Shown: one piece after another, positions 7,231-13,163 of the stretch
How the letters are laid out: each line of letters begins with the position of its first letter
How positions within the stretch are numbered: the stretch's first letter is position 1
Source of the DNA: Gammaproteobacteria bacterium
GTDB taxonomy: Bacteria; Pseudomonadota; Gammaproteobacteria; S012-40
Direction: 5' to 3'
Assembly: GCA_029879945.1 (NCBI GenBank)
Contig: JAOUPJ010000044.1
Coordinates: 1-15,735 of the forward strand
Length of the DNA: 15,735 nucleotides
Translations under genes and position numbers: made by a program
The notes under the pieces: generated by a model
Database searches by the model: none
What the model saw: the letters and a program-made list of their open reading frames with translations, nothing else
What the model was told of the DNA's origin: nothing

Positions 7231-7788
7231 CTAGTCGCTTATACGAAACTTCATTTGGAAAAATAAAACAGGAACAGAGATCCCTTGTATCTCTGGAATA
7301 AAACTCATATTCAATGCGAACTTTTTGGTTCCGAGGCTGGCATAGGGTAATACGGCCGGGAATGGTAAGCCATCGTTAACGCGTTTTCTAGACAACATAA
7401 TTGCCAGACCACCGACATCCAGGTTCAATGAATCCACGGGTTTAAATCGGTATGCCGCACCAGATCCAAAGTAGTAGGCATCGTTGCGTTCACTATCCAG
7501 GTAATAACCACCGTAGTAGTTGATCAAGGCCTTGTTACGAAGTTCGTTATATTCTAAACCAGCCCCAATATTTTCTTCGTTAAATTCATAATCTTCATAA
7601 ATCGGTGTCGTGGTAATCTGGGTAATTTTACGATCGCCCGCATAGAATGTTCGTTTCTCTACACTTTCACCTGTTTTCACTTTAATAGACTTAAAGTGCT
7701 TTGAAATTCCATTCTGCACGTAATGCCAACTGCCCGCTTGTGCGGTGGTGGAAAACAAAATTAGAACGAGTATAGAAAACTTTTTCAT
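7231..7788 (-). CDS. Outer-membrane beta-barrel protein, PagP-like
   Basis: This 185-residue protein has a signal peptide (MKKFSILVLILFSTTAQA, about 1-18) and alternating hydrophobic/aromatic strands of a small outer-membrane barrel. The C-terminal third resembles the lipid A palmitoyltransferase PagP: FPAVLPYASLG at about 123-133, then a strand ending in SFIPEIQG (142-149) and a final aromatic strand VLFFQMKF (154-161 region to the end). YYLDSERN has Asp98-Ser99 at the place of the PagP active-site Asp-Ser pair. Total length equals that of E. coli PagP. I do not see a histidine at the position of the PagP catalytic His, so activity is uncertain. The similarity was judged by eye. An AAAGG ribosome-binding site precedes the ATG; a stem-loop (7814-7860) lies in the leader and a clear terminator follows. 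Confidence 0.65.
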   Translation of the reverse strand: MKKFSILVLILFSTTAQAGSWHYVQNGISKHFKSIKVKTGESVEKRTFYAGDRKITQITTTPIYEDYEFNEENIGAGLEYNELRNKALINYYGGYYLDSERNDAYYFGSGAAYRFKPVDSLNLDVGGLAIMLSRKRVNDGLPFPAVLPYASLGTKKFALNMSFIPEIQGISVPVLFFQMKFRISD

Positions 7789-7813
7789 GGCCTTTGCTTC
7801 GTAGTGCAGCGGG

Positions 7814-7860
7814 GGGCTTGGGGAAAATCAATAGGGAGGAGGAGATTAGCCCCCAAGCCC
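7814..7860. repeat. 10-bp GC-rich inverted repeat in the leader of the PagP-like gene
   Basis: GGGCTTGGGG (7814-7823) and its exact reverse complement (7851-7860) enclose a 27-base loop. On the minus strand the loop contains CTCCTCCTCCC, which resembles an anti-Shine-Dalgarno sequence. The element lies 26 bases upstream of the PagP-like start codon and 56 bases after the stop of the membrane-protein gene. No U-tract follows, so a terminator is unlikely; a leader structure is possible. Confidence 0.5.
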
Positions 7861-7915
7861 GTCGCCTTGAAATTGTTATGGTGAAGCAGGGTAGCAGAGG
7901 AGAATTAAAAATCGA

Positions 7916-8356
7916 TTAAACTTGTTGCCTAGCCAGACGCCGGGCAAGTTCACGTTGGTGGCGAGTCTCGGCGGCAGCCCAATAATACAAGTAGCTTGCA
8001 AATAACAAATTTAAGGAGACACAAAAAGGGATAAACCCACTTGGGAATGGCGTAGATTGAAACAAAAATAGCGCAGCCACATCTGCTATTGCATGTAGAA
8101 AATACCCCAGCACCAGCCACCAGGCGGATATCTTGTATCCCCACATCGCTAGGAGGATGAACAAAACGGGATAGACAGTTTCGATGTAAAAAAACTTTCC
8201 TATCTGAAAATAAGATACGGCAATCGCCAACATGCTAATAATAAAGAGAAAAAAGGCATACAAAAATATTTCGAGTGAACGCTCAAATTGCCGGAAAAGA
8301 TATATACATACCCCACCGATTAGAAGGCCAAACAACATCTCCCACCAATCATTCAT
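7916..8356 (-). CDS. Small multi-pass membrane protein, unknown function
   Basis: This 146-residue protein is mostly hydrophobic. About five membrane segments can be drawn at roughly 7-21, 28-50, 58-74, 78-98 and 107-127, followed by a short basic tail (TRHQRELARRLARQQV) that is probably cytoplasmic. GYFLHAIAD (about 84-92) places a histidine and an aspartate within the fourth segment, and STPFPSGFIP precedes the fifth. I do not recognise the family with confidence. The start is ATG 8354-8356; the ribosome-binding site is weak. It is on the same strand as the PagP-like gene 127 bp downstream and might be co-transcribed with it, since no terminator with a U-tract is seen between them. Confidence 0.7.
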   Translation of the reverse strand: MNDWWEMLFGLLIGGVCIYLFRQFERSLEIFLYAFFLFIISMLAIAVSYFQIGKFFYIETVYPVLFILLAMWGYKISAWWLVLGYFLHAIADVAALFLFQSTPFPSGFIPFCVSLNLLFASYLYYWAAAETRHQRELARRLARQQV

Positions 8357-8403
8357 ATCACTGCATCCAAATTCGGTTCAACATTCAAGTCGATGAATGC
8401 AAT

Positions 8404-8473
8404 AAGCATTCTTGGATAGACTTGGCTTGCATACATGCCCCAAAACATACTATGCACTAAGCCAATAATGCTT
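8404..8473. repeat. Bulged palindrome (19 bp paired in three blocks)
   Basis: Three nested blocks are exactly complementary: AAGCATT (8404-8410) with 8467-8473, TTGGCTT (8422-8428) with 8459-8465, and GCATA (8429-8433) with 8451-8455. The loop is 17 bases; bulges are 11 bases on the left, and 1 and 3 bases on the right. It lies about 250 bp before the first large lipoprotein gene. It could be a structured leader, a DNA-protein site or chance. Confidence 0.4.
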
Positions 8474-8652
8474 CTTTACTCGTTGTTTTCTATATATATT
8501 ATCCCGAACCCAAAAATTAAGTCGGATTTTGAGTTTTTCTTCGGCGATTATCTCGCTAGCACAAAAAACGCCCAATATCCAGCAGGCATAGTCATTGTTT
8601 TAAATCTCACACAGCAACACACGGAGACAACAAAATGGCCGTCGGTTTAATT

Positions 8653-8681
8653 TTTACTTAAGACTTATAGGTCAGTGTTAT
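8653..8681 (+). promoter_or_regulatory. Possible promoter of the first propeller lipoprotein
   Basis: TTTACT (8653-8658) and TGTTAT (8676-8681) with a 17-base spacer, about 40 bases before the GTG start. Each box matches consensus at 4 of 6 positions, so this is only a suggestion. Confidence 0.3.
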
Positions 8682-8708
8682 CCCGTAAAAACGAACAATA
8701 ATTTGGTT

Positions 8709-8714
8709 GGGGAA
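8709..8714 (+). promoter_or_regulatory. Ribosome-binding site deciding the GTG start at 8721
   Basis: GGGGAA ends 6 bases before GTG 8721. The frame is open to a TTG at 8703, but that codon lies upstream of this site and has no ribosome-binding site of its own. Confidence 0.6.
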
Positions 8715-8720
8715 GTTGCT

Positions 8721-11700
8721 GTGAGTGCAGAGAAAGTCAGCAAGTTAAATTACCTTATACAGTCGGCAAAAGGAAAGTGCATTGCTGGCCTGATTCTCTT
8801 GTATTTAGCGCTTGCCTCCTGCACCTATTCCGAGCCTGAATCAGAAATCCATTTCAGCGCCTTTCTACCAGATGAGCAGCAATTGTCCCTTAGCCCAAGA
8901 GACCTGCCCCCATCCCTATCTATCGGGCATCACTATCCTGTAGCTCTGGAGCCTGAAAAGGCGAAAGAATACGATGCCCTTTTTGAGCAATACAGGCCAT
9001 TCAAAGTCTTAGAAGGAAATAAAATACATTCAAATACCTTCTTAACAATGACACACGATCGACTAAATTTTGGGGACGTGACATCGGGTGGAATGGATCT
9101 CACGGATAAATTTGATCCTTTTTATGTTGGAGCAGGCAATCGAGAAGACAATCAAACCGAATCAAATTGTGGAGCATTAGTAGACGGTGAACAATCTCAA
9201 CCTATACTAAAATGGACCGGTGGGGCAAAAAATAGCACCTGTTTAATCGCGGTTATCAAAATTGGCCTACACCGGGCCCTCACACATTATGATAACTATC
9301 ATCGCGTTATCACCGCCATCGTGGACAATATCCAGGCAGACAACACTGCTGCGGGACTGGTCCATGAGTACATCAATACTAAGGTAACAAGCAATGGTAG
9401 CAATGGGCTTAGAATCCGTTTTTTTTATGATTCCTGCGTTAACCATCGCGTATTAGGGTCAGGCGCAGATCCTGGGGCCAACAGCGCCTGTACTGGTGAA
9501 TCTGACAATGCGACTTATCACCGCGTCCAGATCTATCCCCTGGCGGTAACAAACAGTTCGATTACGACCGATTCCATGATTGGCAAAATGGAATGGCTGC
9601 AACGAGTCAATAAGTCAACCAAAGGCAGCATGGTGATTTCAGGCTACTTAATGACAAATACCGCGCTAGGGGCCCCACCCCAGATGCAGTTTGATTTTGC
9701 AGCCAGTGCTAGCGGAGATTTTCAGTCAATCACGATGAAACTGCCCACTCAAGAAGTGTCCTCAAGCTACGAATTTACCTATAACTCAGATGTAATACGG
9801 GTGACTCGAAAATCCCAAGGGTCTGGACCCGGTCTCTGGACGGTAGAAGGAAGCATATACTATTACTTACACCTGGGCCAAAACCCCAGGCGAACAGCAC
9901 CCGGTACCTTTGAGCAGTTTTCACATACGAGCAATGAGCGAGTGTATTTTGTTGGCGTGGCGGAAGATGTGTTTACCGACGGTCACGCGCTCTACAAAGC
10001 GATTATGGCGAATGTGGACGACAGCACGAGCCCGATATATTTAGATACGACCATCCCCTCTAGTCCAACCGCAGACTGGGATAAGGAGTATCACCTGTGG
10101 GCCGCCTATAAAAAGAAAATCATGACCGAGTACACCTACGACCATTACTTAACCGGTCACGGAATGGACCAGCCAGCTGTTCAAGTGTGGAATACCAAAA
10201 CTGGCTTTACCATCAACCCGGACTACCAGCAGCATATTCGGGTTAATACCGGAGGCAATCCACTCATTGATACTAGCGCCGATGGAAGTCGAGTAGTAAG
10301 TGCAAATGGCGGAATCTTTGATTTCGGTCAATACCCAGATTTAAACGTTTGGCAAATAACACTTAACAGCCGTGGTGAGCGTGTCCTTCAGTTAGAGGGC
10401 AGTTGTCAACCCTTTGGTGTCGGCGGAAAAGTCAGCAACCCCTCCATCAACAAGCAAAATCGTAATCAGGTCCTTGTTGGTAACTACGGCACCAACGAGC
10501 CAGATAGTAAAATTCACTTATTGGATATCACCAATATTTCCTCCGGGATTTGCACCCCTATTGCCACATTTTCACTCCCCCCGTTAGTGATAGGAACCTC
10601 TACGTATTACCGAAATATCCTAAAAGTGGCGCTATCTCCGGATGGCAGTAAAGTTGCCGCAAACACTAACCAATCGCCCAGTTTTCATATCTGGGAAGTA
10701 GCGACTCCCACAATTAAGCATAGAGAGTTCAGCACAACAAACTGGGTGAAGTACTCAATGCAATTCAACGCAATGAGCAGTCAACTCATTATCGCTGGAC
10801 ACGGAAACCGTGCAACTATCTATGATGTGGCCAATCAGTCCTTTTTGACCTTGTACGACGACAGAGGTCCGGAGTTGAACGGGACAGCCATATTTAGCAA
10901 GCACAACGCCATTCAAAATCCCATTCATCCAAACCAAATTCTCGTTGCCGGCGGTGCAGGCAATTACAGTGGTGTAATCTATCCACCCGAGCTATTTCGC
11001 TGGGACATAAGCACTTGGAACCCAGCATTGGGTGATGCCACTTGGAATATGACTACCAGTCCATATCTGATACAGCACTTTACCACACAGCTATACAATC
11101 AGAACAATACTGCTTTGAATGAAGGCAGGGTATACAAAATGGACATCTCTCCCGATGGGCAAAGACTGGTAACCCAAAACGGCGCGGCCATGACCATTTT
11201 CGATGTTAACCAGACAAATGGAGCCATTACTGAGACACCCATCAAATCGTTTTGGAATACCGGCGCAATTAGCGGCATTAAATTTGTATCTGGCAGAACT
11301 CACTTGGTAGCAGGCGCGGCCGTCGGTGGATCGATCTCCAGCATGAACCTACACAATGTTAGTAACGAAGCCCCCGGAACAATAGCCTTCCGCGGTGACG
11401 GCTTTATCGACCGATCTCACTACGTGGAATTTACAGCAGACAACAACTACATTCTCTCTTCCGATAGCGATTCACACATACGCCTTTGGAGTTTATTAAC
11501 TGGCTATCTGAATGCTAAATTTAGTAGTCACACGGCCAAAGTCAATCGAGCCATGTTCATTGAAAACGAAACTCAAATTCTAAGCGCAAGTGACGACAAC
11601 TCAATAAAAATATGGAACTCCGATCCTGTGTCTGCGGGCTACCAAACGGAAATACTAAATATCGCTGAAACTGCGGCAGTCAATTTTGTTGACTATGATC

Positions 11701-12758
11701 CCGTTAGCAAACGTATAGCCAGCGCAAGCGCCGATGGTAATGTAAGAATCTATAACACTTCCGGGGGCTTACTGGGCACAATTTCAAATATTAACGGAGC
11801 AATTGCTGTAAAGCATGTGGATTTTTCCGATGATGGAAATTTTTTGCTCGCATCAACCGGAGTGCTCACAGGTTTTATCGATATGAGAGCTGGCTCACCC
11901 ACTGAGTACACTAATCTAGGAACCATAAACCATTCCGCATATACGGTAAACAACGCCAATTTCTATCCAGGCAGTACAGCACTAATTCATACCAGTTCCT
12001 CTAGAAACGCCCAAATAAGTGTATTGGACGTAAGCAATATGCCCATTGATGGCACGTTCGCTGTTGTACCCCTTACCGTTAATGATTTCACCTGCTGTGG
12101 CTATAGCAGCGGATCTCAGGTTTCAGTGCTTGGACCTGACCTTACAGCGTTGCGAGTTAATAATCCGATGAACACGAATGGCTACAGCAATTACGCAGAC
12201 AGACGTGTCCTGGACCCAAGCTCTCCCTACTTCGGGCAAATCATGAATAGTACGATTGAGCCTGATGGAGGCGCTCGCGAGTATTACGACCGATCAGGCC
12301 CTCAACGGCAAGATGCCGCGAAATTGTTCTACGCAAATTACTCACCAGATGGCACCAAAATAGCCGGGTCGAAAAATGGAACCATCTACAATCCATTTTG
12401 GGTAGACTTTGAGGGTTGGTTTAACGAAACGTCCGGCGGTACTCGCGTGCGGCCGGACAATCGAGACTACGCCAGCAAATATTACGTTAGCCCAATCACC
12501 GTCACCGGAAACACAAATGGCGACCAAGCGCCCTGCTTCATCTGGTCAGGCAGAGCTTGCGCCGTCTTATGCAGCGAAGTAGGGGGCTGCAGTGGGTATC
12601 AAACTGTTTCAGAATACACCTATTTTCGCGCTTCCACTTCCCCACCGACTGCCTTCGTTCGACTGCAACAAGAGTTGGACGCCTTAGTGGCTGCCAACCC
12701 CAATACCGCCGGCTACCTAATGGATAGATATAGTCCTTACGCCTTTCCGTTTCAGTAA
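8721..12758 (+). CDS. Large WD40-like beta-propeller lipoprotein with unrecognised N-terminal domain (paralogue 1)
   Basis: This 1345-residue protein starts at GTG with a good ribosome-binding site. A hydrophobic segment (about 20-31) ends in lipobox LASC (lipidated Cys34; Thr follows, so outer-membrane sorting is expected). Residues about 35-465 form a domain I do not recognise. Landmarks shared with the next gene are DPFYVGAGN (132-140), FFYDSCVNHR (234-243), CTGESDNATYHR (257-268), IGKMEW (287-292), GPGLWTVEGSI (369-379), RVYFVGVAEDVFT (407-419) and HLWAAYKK (458-465). Its four cysteines (150, 174, 239, 257) are conserved in the paralogue. From about 480 onward are many WD40-type blades, e.g. 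SPDGSKVAANTN, SDSDSHIRLW (about 914-923), SASDDNSIKIWN (about 956-967) and SASADGNVRIYN; at least ten blades suggest more than one propeller. The C-terminus has a cysteine cluster (1272, 1280, 1284, 1290). Probably surface or periplasmic; a binding or scaffold role is inferred from the propeller only. Confidence 0.85.
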   Translation: MSAEKVSKLNYLIQSAKGKCIAGLILLYLALASCTYSEPESEIHFSAFLPDEQQLSLSPRDLPPSLSIGHHYPVALEPEKAKEYDALFEQYRPFKVLEGNKIHSNTFLTMTHDRLNFGDVTSGGMDLTDKFDPFYVGAGNREDNQTESNCGALVDGEQSQPILKWTGGAKNSTCLIAVIKIGLHRALTHYDNYHRVITAIVDNIQADNTAAGLVHEYINTKVTSNGSNGLRIRFFYDSCVNHRVLGSGADPGANSACTGESDNATYHRVQIYPLAVTNSSITTDSMIGKMEWLQRVNKSTKGSMVISGYLMTNTALGAPPQMQFDFAASASGDFQSITMKLPTQEVSSSYEFTYNSDVIRVTRKSQGSGPGLWTVEGSIYYYLHLGQNPRRTAPGTFEQFSHTSNERVYFVGVAEDVFTDGHALYKAIMANVDDSTSPIYLDTTIPSSPTADWDKEYHLWAAYKKKIMTEYTYDHYLTGHGMDQPAVQVWNTKTGFTINPDYQQHIRVNTGGNPLIDTSADGSRVVSANGGIFDFGQYPDLNVWQITLNSRGERVLQLEGSCQPFGVGGKVSNPSINKQNRNQVLVGNYGTNEPDSKIHLLDITNISSGICTPIATFSLPPLVIGTSTYYRNILKVALSPDGSKVAANTNQSPSFHIWEVATPTIKHREFSTTNWVKYSMQFNAMSSQLIIAGHGNRATIYDVANQSFLTLYDDRGPELNGTAIFSKHNAIQNPIHPNQILVAGGAGNYSGVIYPPELFRWDISTWNPALGDATWNMTTSPYLIQHFTTQLYNQNNTALNEGRVYKMDISPDGQRLVTQNGAAMTIFDVNQTNGAITETPIKSFWNTGAISGIKFVSGRTHLVAGAAVGGSISSMNLHNVSNEAPGTIAFRGDGFIDRSHYVEFTADNNYILSSDSDSHIRLWSLLTGYLNAKFSSHTAKVNRAMFIENETQILSASDDNSIKIWNSDPVSAGYQTEILNIAETAAVNFVDYDPVSKRIASASADGNVRIYNTSGGLLGTISNINGAIAVKHVDFSDDGNFLLASTGVLTGFIDMRAGSPTEYTNLGTINHSAYTVNNANFYPGSTALIHTSSSRNAQISVLDVSNMPIDGTFAVVPLTVNDFTCCGYSSGSQVSVLGPDLTALRVNNPMNTNGYSNYADRRVLDPSSPYFGQIMNSTIEPDGGAREYYDRSGPQRQDAAKLFYANYSPDGTKIAGSKNGTIYNPFWVDFEGWFNETSGGTRVRPDNRDYASKYYVSPITVTGNTNGDQAPCFIWSGRACAVLCSEVGGCSGYQTVSEYTYFRASTSPPTAFVRLQQELDALVAANPNTAGYLMDRYSPYAFPFQ

Positions 12759-12922
12759 AACCATTCTAAATAGTTCGCCAATGTAGTGGAAACATAGCAC
12801 ACTCAGCCTTTCGTATTTGAGGTCGTTATGGTGTTTGGAATTCCTAGCACCAACTCGATTATTGTGCTGGCAAAGGCGCACGCAAAACCCTAAATATTTG
12901 GTATTTTTTTCCCAATTATGAT

Positions 12923-13034
12923 ATTGTAATTCTAACTTGGAGCTGGATACCTGCTCTTAATCACGCCCCAACCCACACAGGCTGAGCAGGCATCAAGCTC
13001 CAAGTACTGCACCATGCCGCTCACAAATTACAAT
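12923..13034. repeat. Long nested palindrome between the tandem paralogues
   Basis: Inner arms of 22 bases (12935-12956 and 12984-13005) pair at 20 of 22 positions, with mismatches at 12945/12995 and 12949/12991, around a 27-base loop. Outside these, ATTGTAATT (12923-12931) pairs exactly with 13026-13034, with 3 unpaired bases on the left and 20 on the right. The total of 29 paired bases over 112 bp is well beyond a typical terminator. No T-run follows on either strand, and no flanking target-site duplication is obvious. It could be a small non-autonomous palindromic element, a structured untranslated region or a protein-binding site. Confidence 0.65.
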
Positions 13035-13152
13035 TTAAATATCAATCAAATAGAGCTCTTTCAATAACCACTCTAAATTTGTGCTTTTTAAGGTAGGCTA
13101 AAGCATTTTGCCCCATAATACTGCCATTTACCCCACTCGTTTGAGATAAACC

Positions 13153-13156
13153 GGAG
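13153..13156 (+). promoter_or_regulatory. Ribosome-binding site for the GTG start at 13164
   Basis: GGAG ends 7 bases before GTG 13164, matching the arrangement of the first paralogue and supporting this start. Confidence 0.6.
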
Positions 13157-13163
13157 CACAGTA

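Larger units (their letters stand above)
8357..8720. other. Non-coding divergent region upstream of the first propeller lipoprotein
   Basis: 364 bp between divergent genes. Only short chance reading frames are present. It contains a bulged palindrome (8404-8473) and a possible promoter (8653-8681). From 8474 to 8650 I see nothing further beyond AT-rich tracts. Confidence 0.55.
12759..13163. other. Non-coding gap between the two paralogous lipoprotein genes
   Basis: 405 bp without a convincing gene. A T-run at about 12904-12910 is not preceded by a good hairpin, so no terminator is called for the first gene. The main content is the nested palindrome at 12923-13034. The last 130 bp lead into the second gene; I see no strong promoter there. 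Confidence 0.55.

Noticed and set aside
7916..8356. DUF6010-type assignment of the membrane protein
   Set aside because: A His-Asp pattern in a membrane helix is suggestive, but the rest of the motif is not clear enough to name a family.
12885..12912. Rho-independent terminator of the first large lipoprotein at the T-run
   Set aside because: The sequence before the T-run does not form a stable GC-rich hairpin; only weak AT pairing is seen.
12923..13034. Integron attC site
   Set aside because: The palindrome invited this, but no GTTRRRY-type core site is present at the right end and the left end does not match RYYYAAC.
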